A stretch of DNA of 64,000 nucleotides, from contig NC_058045.1 of assembly GCF_020085105.1 (NCBI RefSeq), positions 5,718,333 through 5,782,332 of the forward strand, written 5' to 3'. Numbering within the stretch: the first letter of the stretch is position 1; the number at the start of each line of letters is the position of its first letter. Shown here in pieces: positions 1 through 12,180 of the stretch. The notes beneath the pieces are model-generated. The model did no database searches. It was not told the origin of the DNA and saw only the letters and a list, made by a program, of their open reading frames with translations. The stretch is from Siniperca chuatsi (lineage: Eukaryota > Chordata > Actinopteri > Centrarchiformes > Sinipercidae). Both the position numbers and the translations under genes were made by a program.

Positions 1-1695
1 TCCGTTCAAGATTCTTGGAAGCTTGGTGCTATCTAGTGAACCAGCCTGCGTTTACGCCAGTTTTGAACAGAACCATTGTAATCACGGATGCACAATGATC
101 TGTAGTATGTGACACGCCCACTTCGGTTCGCAAGGAAAACCTGAACCCGAACTTTTCAGGTTCCGAACCAATTTATATTTGGTCAAAATGCTCCGAACGG
201 TTCAACATACGCGCGCGAACCAGAACCGAGCTGATTCCATGCTTGTGGAAAAGGCCTATGAATGAAAGCCAGGGGAACTGTTTGCACACCTCACACACAC
301 TATGTGCCAGTCAGCGTGCCCGGCTCCTCTGACTGAACTGCCCATCATCTGATGAGAGCCAATTAGATCAGCTCCACCACGTCTCATAGTGCACCTCCTC
401 CAGTCATACAGTACAGTGCATCAAGGACACCAGACACTAAAGCATGGCATTTATAGTTACTCAGACCTGGGTGAAATTGTATTTGCAAATAGTTTTAATG
501 GTTTGTTTTAGCTTTCTGTGGCTACAAGTAGATTAGCTTTGCCCCAAAAGATAAGCATTTTCACTATCATTATGTGTTTTTTTTGGAAATAAGTATGTGT
601 CATTGTTTGTCTTTCTGATCTAAACTGCTACTACAAACCCAACTGTTCTGCCACTCCAAGCAGCTTAAAACAAACTATTATAATTATAAATATCTGCAAA
701 TACTATTTGACCCAGTTGTACAGGTCCAGGTGCGTCATGTCTCTCTCCCTCATCTAATACACTGCATTAGCATCAGCAGACCAAGGTGAGTATTGTTAGG
801 ATGTTTTACTTCACCTCCGTAGATGTTAAAAGAGCTTTTGTGCTCCACCATTAAGTGTGCTGGAGATTATCACCAGGAGCATTAATGATAATCCCTCTGT
901 TGTCAGTGTCACTGTTTGTTGTCAGACTGACCTTCATCTTGATTTGGGAGACATAAATGCCATATAATCCGGGTTTGATACCCAGACATTTTAATCGATT
1001 ATTCACGACCTATAGAGTTATTTTGCACTGAAGTAAACCAAAGACCTGGACACACTGGATGTGATATTTGATGCTTGCAATTTAGGATCTCCATCACTGT
1101 AGAGCAAAGTGCCAACCTGCTTGGTTGATTCTGGCTTTTCTCCATGACGATGCACATCATGGTGGAAATACAAAGTTTCCTGTTTAACAGAGAGAGAGAA
1201 AGCAAGGTAGTTTATTATTACCTTCAAAGAAAGTAAAGTTATCAGCAGCATCAGAGCACTGTTTCAACAAATAAAATGGTTCTTGTATTATGTCAAGGCT
1301 CACGGGTTATTTCAACAAATGAAGAGACTGAAACACACTGAAAACCACTTCCTCACCTGCAGATACTTCAAATTTAAGAGTTTAGGTGGCGTATATAGAG
1401 TCTGAGCTGACGTCCTGCCCCAGTCTACAGTAGCTTCTGTTACTAGCTAAAGTAACACAATGATTTTTCGTTCTAAAAATGATTACCCCATACGTTAAAA
1501 AGTATTTAGCTCAGAAATGGACAGAATATCTCATGAACATGTTTCATTTTTTCAGAAAGACTGTTGAAAGTGGCCTTCTAAGAGAAAACACATTGAGCAG
1601 TGAAAGTGGGTGGAACAGAAACAAGCTGGGAAGAACTGTTCCCGAGGTTGGTTTTCTATTAATAGTGCATCTACTTTCCTTCTATCTTCTCACAG

Positions 1696-1849
1696 CGACA
1701 TCACACTCCGTTACAAAGAGACCCGTCAACGCAAACACGAAGTCCCCACGGACCGGGACCGTCCTCTGGGCAACGGCAGCACAGCCACCCCGTCTGGGCG
1801 GAGTAAACTGAACGGCAGCTCCGAGACGCTGCGGCAGAGGAAGTCCTGA
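1696..1849 (+). CDS. ptdss2: Phosphatidylserine synthase 2, last coding exon (gene enters from the left)
   Basis: This is the terminal coding exon of a gene whose other exons lie left of the window. A pyrimidine-rich acceptor ends in AG at 1695, the exon is entered in phase 2, and the stop is TGA at 1847-1849. It encodes about 50 residues starting DITLRYKETRQRK, which matches the conserved segment after the last membrane helix of PTDSS2 (human DITLRYKETRWQK). PTDSS2 is an ER multi-pass enzyme that exchanges serine for ethanolamine on phosphatidylethanolamine. The tail here is Arg/Ser-rich and ends RQRKS, unlike the acidic human tail as I remember it. No exon for the preceding helices is visible in 1-1695, so the last intron is at least 1.7 kb. 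An AATAAA at 3603-3608 is a possible poly(A) signal. Confidence 0.82.
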
Positions 1850-3734
1850 GGGGGGAACGCGAGTCGTGACCGGTCGGTCAGCAGCAGCTGAAGAGGAAAG
1901 TTCAAGGTTTGGTGGGAAAAATGAGACAAATGAAGGAGAATCGTGACACAAAGACACATGTAGAGGCAAACAGATGGACACATGTATGTGCGGTGTAGAC
2001 TTTTTTTGTGCCTACATGAACTAAGTAGTCATTCAACAGAGGCGAGGGAAGGGATTGCATCGTCTAGTTATTGTCTTACTACAGGGATTTACCTCATTCT
2101 ATTTTCTTAAGAACATTTGGGGAATTATACACCGGGCAAGATACATTTTTCTGTTATTTATACATTACTTTGGATGTTGGGTGAAAAAGCTGAGAGGTAG
2201 AGTGGTGGAAGGAGGGATATGGGCGACCAGTGAAGTAGATAGACTCTTGACCAATAATCGACAGCAGTTTCCATTTTCTCAGCTGCACTCTGTCTTAGAA
2301 AACAAGAGATGAGCATCAGGAACATGTCCGCCACTGTAAATAGGCTTTGCTCTGTGTTGTGCAGTCGCATCGGTGCAGATGAGAAAAAGGAGAGTGTTTG
2401 GATCAGTGACAGTTCTCTGTAGGTGTAGGTAACTGATGTTCACTATCATCCTGGGATTTTAGCCACAACATTGCCAAGTAGAAGTTAAAATGGAGCTTGG
2501 TTAATAATGACACATTTCTGTTATGTTCAGTTAAAATTACACATTTTCTGTCTATTGATTCCCATGCAGTTTTGACCATTTAGAGTACTCTTTAGGTTTG
2601 GTTCCAGGTTCCTTACATGTGAGAGATGATATCAGCTTTTCATTTACAGTTCAGGGTTCCCATTCCTGGAAGCACTGAGCCTCGAGGTCCTTGTAACTGC
2701 TGGGGATCCTCGCTCAGGCTGACACAGAGAGGAGAAGCTGGCCAAAGCCTTTCTCTCCTCTCAGGCTTTGTTCTTTGAAAAGAACGTCAAGTTTGTAAAG
2801 ACAAAAAAAAAATCTAAGTGTACCATATTCTAGGTATTTAACTGCTGATATTATCGTGGTATATTGGATATAGTTTGGGTGTTTTTTGTAGATGTTTTGT
2901 TATCACTATTGTAATTTCTTTAGGGTAAATTGATTATGAACACTAGATTGTACTCAAGTTCCTTTTTGTGAAATGAGGTACTGAGAAATCTGCAGCACTC
3001 TGAACACATCCATGACAATCACACTGATAGAAAGCTGCGCTCCCTTCTGACGGAGACATGTTGGCTCACATACAGCACAGTAACAAATGGCAGAGATCTA
3101 GATGTCCCTCCACTGGAACAGCACTGTAAATAAGGCTGAGCTCAACCAATAGCTCATTCAGTCACATCAGAACGTGAATTTAATATCTGATTACTCTTAT
3201 GCCAAATGTTTGTTTTTATTTAACTCTTACATTTTATTAAAACGTCGTGTTCTGCTGTGTCTGAATTAGCTCTAACTTTATCTTAAGGTGGGTGAAATGA
3301 AGGTGAAGGTTTAGTTGTGTTTTGGTTTGGGAAGAGAACCAGCCTTTCCAGCTCCGTGGGTTTACCATATTGCACATGCAACAAGCCAAAGCTTAGATCT
3401 CATTCTTGCTAAAGCCATAAATGCCACCCAGACACACTCAAGGCGCTCAAACAGCTGTTAAACCTCAATTAGATTCCTTTTCATTTCAACTAAAGCAGAG
3501 TCCCAAAGCCACCGGGATCAGTCACGTCAGATAACAATTTTTATGTTACAAAAGGAAATTGCCCCCCGGAGTTCAGACCATTGAAACCAAATTTATTTGA
3601 GCAATAAAGGTATGTCAAAAGAGATGTCAACTCCTTTATTTCTGTTACATTGAATGTCTCAGTCTAAATATGTGGAATCATCTCAGCAGCTTTTGATTTC
3701 CTTGTCAGTTACAAATTAAATTTATATTAAATGT

Positions 3735-4107
3735 AGAGCTGTAACAATTAGTAGATGAGTTGACAGAAAATGAATCCACAACTATTGTGATGACTGATTA
3801 ATTGTTTCAGTGATTTTTTTTCTTTCAAGCAAAAATGCCAAACATTCTCTGGTAGCAGCTTCTCCAGTGTGAGAATGTGCTGCTTTTCTTTGTCTTTATG
3901 TGATAGTAACCTGAATATCTTTGGTTTTTGAACTGTTGGACAGACACAACAAGGAATTTGAAGACAACAAATTATTAAACTTATAATGGCCATTTCTTAC
4001 TCTTTTTTTTTTTTTTTTTTTACCAATAGAGAAAACGATTAATCAGTTAGTCAAGAAAATAATAGGCAGCTTAATTTATAATGAAAATAATTGTTAGTTG
4101 CAGCCTT
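3735..4107. mobile_element. Short terminal-inverted-repeat DNA element, family A
   Basis: The left end reads GAGCTGTAACAATTAG. The right end, read on the other strand, begins GGCTGCAACTAACAATTA, so the ends are imperfect inverted repeats about 370 bp apart. The inner ends carry gattaatcgttt-type motifs. Related sequence occurs at 39311-39880 and 47390-47545; 47390 shares the interior block around aaaaatgcc...ccagcttctc. There is no coding capacity, so this is a non-autonomous DNA transposon (MITE). Assignment to a superfamily is not attempted. Confidence 0.65.
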
Positions 4108-5599
4108 AGCTAGAAATACGTTTCACAATTATACAAAAAAACAAGCTTTACATTGAAAAAAATCTAACTTGGTCAAACTGAAAATAACACTCTTGCATAC
4201 TAGTCTGGTTAGATATTCACTGTTTCCAAAAATGTCCCCCAGAAAGCTTTAGTCTTTGTCCTGTTCAGGTCTTGTAGCTGTCAGAGAATCCATTGTAAAT
4301 GTATGTGTTACTCATTGTGTCCCAGTGGCTTCATACTACATAGCTGATGACAAAGTAGACAATATCTGTGAATCTAGCTCCAGAATTTCCTGTTGTAAAC
4401 TAGGCTGATGTGTAATGACACTATCATTTTCTTGTGAATGTAATCCAGCAGAATCTGCTGTTCAATGAGACGGTCTGGTCATCATGTATTAGTTTATTTT
4501 GCCATAAACACTGAACTGAACTTTATCATTTCTGCAAGGCTCATGCTCATCCAGGCTGCAGCTGTTTGCATCTTTGACCCTCTTTTTTTTTTTTAAATAT
4601 AGGGATAGCTGTGCAAATCTAAAACCCTAAAAATGATGTTTAGCTGATATGTCAAAGTTTGTACTTGTTATCTTGTGCTGTTCTAATTCAGTCACTTGTG
4701 AACTTGGTAGAAGTTCAAGAAGTGTGCTTTTTTCCTCCCTTCTTAAATGAATGCTTTTTAGACGGGGCTGGGGATTCACTGTGTACCTGTGTCCATGCCT
4801 TGGATTGGTCGAAGTGCTTTCATTTGAAATCACTGAAGCGTTAAACCAACCCAAGTCATGAATTTGCACATCAGCTCTGAAATCACAAAATGGTAAATTC
4901 AGAAACTGAACTCATAAATGAGCTGCAGAACGAAATAGGAACTGGTCCCCAAAAAAGGACATTTTCCATTAGTGTTTAGGGTCCAGCCACATGAGGGCGG
5001 TAGAAGTTCTCTTATTGTCTCTGCCCTGTGTTCTTGTCTCAATAATCATTCATAACTTGCTGTAAAAGCCATTTTCAACATGGTTTGTGTAAATGTGAAC
5101 ATAATAAAAAAAGATAATTAAGATAATACAAACTGAAAAATGCTGCTGCACCACATAATTTTATAATGTTTTCAATAAAATCAACTGAAAACCTGAATTT
5201 AGTCTGCTTGATTTTTAACAAATCACGTCACAAAGTCCTTTGAATTTACCCCCTCCACTGTTTGCAGAAGCTGTATCCACGTTGGGTGAGTTGGTTGGTG
5301 TCACCACGCAAACAAATGTTCCACTGATAAGGCAAACCGGTTATACTTAAACAGGTTGACTACATTCACTTGTCATGAAACCCTGGAACCATGCACTCCA
5401 CTTTGAAGTTGAGTAGCAGATACTTGGGCCTTTTTTTCTTTCACATATTTGCCACACAATATACCACTAGCAATAATCAGAGAAAAGGTATGCTGATCAA
5501 GCTTTACTTTGGCCGAATCCCATTAATTGATTTAGGAGTTGCCTGTCTTTGCAGTTTCCTAATGCTTTCACCAGCTACCTTCCTCGTCATCGGGCTGCT

Positions 5600-5660
5600 A
5601 CTGACTGAGGTGGTAGAGCATGTTGCCCATTGATCGTAGGATTGGTGGTTCAATCCCTCA
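5600..5660 (+). repeat. tRNA-like fragment (probable SINE head)
   Basis: A perfect pol III B box, GGTTCAATCCC, lies at 5647-5657. About 45 bp upstream is an A-box-like ggtggtagagca. This resembles the D-arm to T-arm part of a tRNA. No complete acceptor stem is visible, so it is read as a tRNA-derived SINE remnant or tRNA pseudogene, not a working tRNA. Confidence 0.45.
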
Positions 5661-7073
5661 ATTATTCAGGTGAGTTCAACATGCACAAATGTAACATTTG
5701 TCTATAGGCAAGCATACAATTCAACATATATGAAGATTAAAATTTCCAATAGTAAATTAAATATTTACTTGGGTATAAGAGGGAGCAGTTCTTTAAAAGG
5801 AAATCTTTCTGAAAATCAACTTTTTAAACTCGGCCCGACTGACTAAACTACCGAAATGATCAGTCTCAGAACTTTATATTTTCCCTGTAATTAGTACTGA
5901 ATTATAGTTCTTTCCAGGAAACATTCAAGAAGGTCCACAAGTGCAGATCATTTACATTTTATGAATGGAAGATTAGTTAGATTTGTTGTCATTCCTCTAG
6001 TGTCTGCCATGAAATAACCTTTCATTTAGTTTATGGTAGAATGTATCCAATGAGGAGCCCATTAAATGCATGATTTGAGCAGTGAGGTCCCACTTTATTC
6101 TTTTATTGCATAGTTTCATTCATCCTTCACCAGCTTTTCTTAACCACAACTCCCTCACATCAACACATCGAGCTGATTAGAATAAACGTGCATAGCCCAG
6201 TAAACTGCAGTGAACCCCAGGAAGAAAATACATCTTATCATGTGATGCATTTAATTTCTGGGGTTTAATATGATATAAATAATGTAGTTCTCACACATCT
6301 CTGCTTATAGTGCATTCATCAGTACAGTTTAAAAAAAAACACTTTCTGGAATCCCTGAAGCAGCTGGAGTGTATTTAAAAATCACCCTGAAAAGCATTAC
6401 AAAATGCTGTTACAACAGACACAAAGCAGTGCGTTGAATATACTCTGAGCTTTGAGCGTATAATGCATAGTATAGTACAGAGAGGTGTAAAAGGAATCAT
6501 TTCACAATCAAAATACAAGAACAATAGAACATTTTGTGCTCTAGAAACAGACTGCTTAGAATAATATTTACGCCTGAGATCTTTCTCTGAAAATGTGCCA
6601 CAGCCACTTTGGTTTAAGGTTAAAAAGTTCAGCCTGGCGAGCTGGATGTTATTTGGTGATTTTATGGTAAAAGGCACAACACGAATGTTCTTAAAATCAA
6701 GATGGAATCACATCTAACAGTTAATACAATGCAGAAATGTGCAAAATAGTGTCATTGTGTGTCTCATCCCACACATCGACATATCTGTTTGACAGGGGAG
6801 TTTAGATCTCTCAATCAAAGCTAAAAACACAAATGAATAGAGCAATTTGCAAAGAATATAAAAACTGGTACTAAAATGACAAATTTCAAAAATCACCAGT
6901 AACTATGTGATTCGTTTTTCAGTAACTAACAGGATACTGGTTAGCGACGAGTTTACAATCCAATAGCTGCCTATTTTCAGGGACAAAAGAAACTTGTTGA
7001 CTTTTTGAAAATATTCAGCCTGAAATATATTCTAAAAATAAAAGTAGCCTTTGTACATATGGACATATTTGTT

Positions 7074-10000
7074 CTATGATCTGACCAGTTTGAAGCCTAG
7101 GCCAGTGTCCAGTATCGCTGGTGGAAACCAGTTAAGTTTGACTCTCTTCAGACATCGCAGGCAGACGCTGCAGAGCCACAGCAGGTTCAGACCGCTGCAC
7201 CACAGCGCCAACTGGACCACCGGGTACGTCATCCGAGGGAAGTACATGCTCCAGTGGTTGGTGACATCACTTCCTGTCGGCAGGTGCAGCGTGTAGTCGC
7301 TCCAGTGTTTGGAGATGCCGTAGTCGGCAGAAACCGCCCTGCCCCTCTCAGACCACTGGATGTGGCTGTGTGAGTTGCAGTTATACTCCACCCACTGAGA
7401 GGTGAAGTCTCCGAGCTGCGGGGGGTCCCGCAGCTCCACGTCCGTCACTCGAGCAAGCGTTGCCCCCTGCACGGCCGCATGCAGACCCTCCACCTTCCTG
7501 ACCTGCTTCACCCACGGCAGCGAGTTGTCACAGTCGAGCACCAAGATGAGGCGCGAACAGAAGCTGCCGTTCTTCTCGCGCCACCACTCCAAGATCTGAT
7601 CCAGTCGAAGAGTGTCTCCTCCTGATGATCAACACAGAAACCGGCTGATTACAGATCACACAGAAACAAACTATGCATAAGGAGAATAAGATACGATTCA
7701 AAGTGTGACCTCAGAATAATCTTTTAAAGACTGTGAATTCTTTAAGATTGCAGATTGGCTTTATCTCACTCATTAGGACGTTTTAGAGTCACTTTTCTCA
7801 TTGTGCCTCTATAGCAAACCTCACCTACATTAAAACTGCATTTTTTCTTTATTTACTAATTTAATGAAATAAGTGGAAGGTTTTAACTTCACGTTTTAAC
7901 TAAAACGTGAAGTTATATGTCTTCTTTTATACATTCATTTGTAATTTAAAGGATATATTATATTCAAGAATTTCTCACACCCTTACATAGATGGGTTGGG
8001 TCATAAATTTGGGTTTATTTCATTTGTGGCAAATTCCGAACGAATGAAAAAGACAAAAAGGGAATTAATTTGCAGTAATATAAATAAAACAATATTATTA
8101 TGATGATACCATCAGCATGTAACCAAAAAATAAATTGCAGTGAAAATAGTGCTTCATTTGATGCACAGAAAAAACACTCCAGCTAATCCAGATTCATTAA
8201 CTTTGAAAGCCAAAAGTACGAGTTATAAGTCGTAATTACAGTATATTACCATTCAAATAGTCAATGAATCAACCCTTACTAATCATAATTGCTTCAACTT
8301 GATGCCCCTCTCACCTGCCAGCGCCCACTCTCCAGAGCGGTGACTGTGACCGCTGTAGAAGATCACGTAGGTGTCGTGGCGAGGCCCGTCTGCAGTGCGA
8401 AGCTCCAAGAAGGATTTGATCTTGGCTTGCAGAGCCTCCAGGGTCACCCCGCTGGTGGAATAGTCGCAGCCAAAAGTCTCAATCAGGTGGTGGGCGAAGA
8501 AGCGCTGCACGTTGTTCAACATGCCTGTAGAGCGCTTGTTCAGCTCCTGCACCTGTTCTGGAGGCAGCAGCATGGGCTGACCGTCAAGACTTCAAGGCGG
8601 ACAAAAATAAAACAGAGGCGGAAAGTGAGTGAATCACGTCTATTTAGATCAGCCATTCAGCACAGGTCAGGGGAATGTCTAATGAGTCAAAGACATCTTT
8701 GTGACTACACAGAAAGTCCAGCTGCCTTTGACTTACAACTCCTTGCAGGAATGTAGCATTTGCCTGCTGACAACACTTTAATTATAGATCTTATATGGCA
8801 ATTTTAAAACTTCACTGTGCAGGAAAAAGCACAGAACAGCTATGTCTTACTGTTGTGTGGCAAGATGCACTTCACAGTCAGGAATAACACCCAAAGCATT
8901 GATTTAAAGCTGGGGAATAACTGGATATTTACCTCTTACAACTGTCACCATATCATGGGATTTTTCTTTTTTTTTGGTTACTGACTAATACCCTGGTAGG
9001 GCCATACAGTCTACCTACATTTGGCTGGTAATTGTTTCATACTGTGCCAGTAGTTATGCATGACACACTACCTGCAGTAGTTGGTGGGGATGACCACTGC
9101 GTAGCCTACACATGTTCCTCCCAGGCTGCTGCCGAGCTCGTGGAAAAGCCCGTGGAACAGAGACTCCAGAGGCAGGACGAGCAGAAACATACTCACAAAG
9201 ATGCTGCTGGAGGCCTGCAGAGCACATTCATGAGTCAATGAATTATTGGTTCACACTACACTGACAGAGAGGATGACATATGAAGGCAAATGCTGTGGAA
9301 GAAACTGTAACATGAATCTGCATGGAATTCTTAAACATTTTAGCAGAATATAATAAACAACTTTAGCTGAGAATAAGAATATGCTCACCGTGAAATAGCA
9401 AATCCTGTTTAATGTGGGGTAGGAGTAATCAATATGTAATAGTAAGAGTTTTTATTGTATTGTTCAATTTAGGGGACTCAAATCAAAACATAGAGGAAAC
9501 TGAGCAATTCAGCATGACTTTTAATAACGTGTAATGTAAATGCAAGGCACATTCTCAGACTATCCCTGGAGTTCAGGACCCCTACGAGGGTTCGCACGGT
9601 GATTAACAGGAGAGGATCTGCAATACAAAATTATATTTACTTTCCTGACGTTTCTCAGATCTTTACTTTTTTCTTGTGAATTCATGGAAAATCAATAGAC
9701 ATATGCAACCTGTGATGAGGGGTCCTGAGTAAACACTCGTTTTTAAGGGCTCACAAGCCAAAAATGTTGGGAACTGCTGGTCTACAATGACGTGACAACG
9801 TTTCAAAAGCTCATAATTGAGCTTCCTCAGGTCACCTGAACCACAAATGTTTTTTTCTCATAAGACATTGTGGTTGAAATATGTCCATGTCCGTGTAGAA
9901 TAAAACAAAAACTGGGAACTAGACAGCAGTGTACAAGTATATTTTCATCCTTTTGTGCAGATTATTGTTACCCAGCAACTGCAAAAATGGATGTGTGTGT

Positions 10001-11297
10001 GTGCCTCCAGATGATTAATTGCTGTTACATCCCTGACGTTGTTTTTGTGCTCACAGTATTTCCAAATTTGCAACACGTTGGATTTATAGAGCCCTGTGCT
10101 ATTCAGTTGATCTTGTGTGGTACCTATAAAAGGATAAAATATATGTTGTCTGGCTAACCCTACCTGCCAACAAAAAGCAGCAACAGCAACCGTTGACACC
10201 ATCGTGAAGAGCACTAGGCGTTCAGAGATTAGGCAGAAATGTCTCATGCCCTTTGAGGCCATAACCTTGTCCAGGCCACAGACACCTGACCCCTGGGACA
10301 AGCACACCCTCTGGCAGTCACTGAGCTTGGTGTGAAAGCCCCACACTGTGATGACAAACACCATGTGGCAGATGGCCCAGAAGAGCACACAGAGCACAAA
10401 GCCTGGGATCATCAGGTACCACTGGTCCAGGTCTGTCAGCTTCCGAGCAGCCAGAATGATGAAGGTCATCTCCACCAGCAGCAGAGGCAGGAGGGACAGC
10501 CGGCGCCACAGGCCTCGCCACACCAGGAAAGGCTGCCAGCGCTCGGTCACAGAGAGACCACTGAAGTAGACATCCAGCAGAGGGTCACAGATGAGCTGGC
10601 TGAAAAAGCAGGCGAGGGCGAAAGGGTTGATGGTGATGTTCAGAGACTTGAAGAACAACACGGCGGTGATGACAGTGAAGCAGACCAAGTTGGGAAGAGC
10701 CAGGAGAGCCTTCATCCGGAGGGCAACCATGACCGTGGCCAGCGCCACCACCAGCACCATCACGCTCAAGGACTTCTGGATGAGCAGTGCCGTGCTGGCG
10801 GCGGCAAAGCCCAACAGCTCCAGCCGCTCTGCCGAGGTGAGGAAGGCCGGACGGTACCTGGTACATCCAAACAGTCTCTCCAGCAGCGCCCACAGCGTCC
10901 TCAGAGCCACACTGGACAGCAGCAGGTAGTTGGCCGCCTGCTCCTTCAAGTTGCTCTCCAGGGCAGGGCTGGTGAGGAAGCACAGCAGTCCCAGCAAAAA
11001 GCCGAACCACAGGTGGAGGAGACTGAGGCTGAACCTCTCCATGCTGAAGTAGTAGTACACAATACTTGCTATTCCGAGGACAATCAGAGCCAAAACGAAA
11101 ACGACAAGAGTGGACTCTGCGGTACTCTCCCACCGGGCATAGAGCCCCAAACACAGGGCGACCAGCAGGTTAAGACCGGACAGGTAGCCCAGCCACCGGA
11201 CAGACGACCACATGCTCACCTCTCCGTTGACCTCCTCCAGCCGGGTCATCGCTGCATGGAGGCAGTGGCTGACACAGTAGCGTAGAAAACGACACAT
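7074..11297 (-). CDS. tmem168: Transmembrane protein 168
   Basis: Four coding exons on the minus strand: 11297-10164, 9214-9072, 8589-8315 and 7621-7074. They sum to 2100 nt, giving 699 residues against 697 in human TMEM168. Every junction has GT/AG ends and consistent phase. The ATG at 11297 gives [12 protein letters not shown], matching the family N-terminus; an in-frame GTG further upstream is not needed. Exon 1 encodes about 378 residues with repeated hydrophobic helices. Exons 2-4 contain the conserved landmarks [48 protein letters not shown] and [11 protein letters not shown], ending in GLGFKLVRS. The protein is a poorly understood multi-pass protein reported at the nuclear membrane. 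Possible minus-strand AATAAA signals lie at 6094-6107, implying a ~1 kb 3' UTR. Its 3' end faces ptdss2 and bmt2 lies upstream on the same strand. Confidence 0.95.
9555..9785 (-). mobile_element. hAT-like transposon fragment in tmem168 intron 1
   Basis: Read on the minus strand, the right end begins CCAGCAGTTCCCAACATTTT and continues with a gcttgtgagccctt block, typical of hAT-type non-autonomous ends in fish. A CTCAGGACCCCT block appears twice in inverted form (near 9575 and 9720). No transposase reading frame is present. Confidence 0.45.
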
Positions 11298-12180
11298 TTT
11301 GATATGAAAGACTGACGTTAACCGTCCAAAGCCAGAAGCAGGCACTTTAATGAGTTACAGTCGGCTTAACGTTACTGTCCGTTATTACATTTGAAATCCC
11401 CCGACAGCAAAACTAACTTTAGCTAGCTAACCTGTTGAAAGTGGCTAGCTTAGTTACCGTTAGCTACTAGCGATGCATCTTTGCACCGGTCAACGTTAGC
11501 ACGGACAAACATTTAACATACATCTTGACGATTGTTGTTTGTGTTCTTCTGATCTGATGTCCGATGCGGTTTCAAAAGGTCTAAGATGGAGCGCTCTGAA
11601 TCCAGCTGCCAGTAGTTTGCAAGACATATCAGTTCAAAAAGTTTGGCACGTCAAAAGTTTTGAGTCAGATGTCAGGCGCCATGACACTGACTTCGACTAC
11701 GGCAAATTCTAAGGGTCAAAACTGTTTTGCCAACGTTAAAGGGCTAATCCGTATTTTTTAATCCAGAAATTTCAAATATTTTCATAGTCAGTTTGGTTTA
11801 CCGGTATAGATTTAAATGAGCTTGCTTACTTTTTCCGGAGCCTTCAACCGCATCTGACGCGGACCTCGAGTTAAGCTTAGAACGAACTTTTACACTAAAG
11901 AATGTGTGTGTTTCAACTGAACAACACTGAAAAACAGGAACTCAGATGAAGTTATTTCTGCCTACTGTTGCAGCACTTTAGTCAACAAGAATGAATGCCC
12001 AATGACGCAGCAGCTGGAAAAGGCCCATTCTTTGCTCAAAATGTAAGCAAAAGGGTAGCGGGTTGAGAGCCAGGATTTTAAGTCTCCCCACTGCAACCCT
12101 ACCTTCCTGAGATAAAGAAAAAGTCTGTAAAATTGTCTTTTAATATCTGTACTTTTTCTTTCTTTTTAGTTTCTTTTTCG
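11298..12180. other. tmem168 upstream/promoter region
   Basis: A short interval between tmem168 and the probable 3' end of bmt2. It contains tmem168 5' untranslated and promoter sequence, with a moderately GC-rich patch near 11820-11880 and several gctagc repeats near 11425-11470. No additional coding exon is supported. Exact transcription start is not determinable from the sequence alone. Confidence 0.4.

Larger units (their letters stand above)
1850..6090. other. ptdss2 3' UTR and intergenic sequence
   Basis: No supported gene. The first ~1.75 kb is probably ptdss2 3' untranslated sequence. The rest is AT-rich intergenic DNA holding one terminal-inverted-repeat element (3735-4107) and a tRNA-like fragment (about 5600-5660). 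Open frames here are short and lack splice-consistent or family-recognisable content. Confidence 0.5.

Noticed and set aside
1-240. Repeated gaaccg / ggttc motifs at the left edge suggesting a transposon end
   Set aside because: Suggestive of a DNA transposon remnant, but no partner terminus could be found inside the window.
5600-5660. Functional tRNA gene
   Set aside because: The internal promoter boxes are present but I cannot close an acceptor stem or a full cloverleaf, so it was listed as a SINE-like remnant.
10332-11285. A 317-residue plus-strand open frame over tmem168 exon 1
   Set aside because: It is the antisense of a strongly supported coding exon, is rich in His/Gln/Arg from reversed Leu/Val codons, and matches no family I know.
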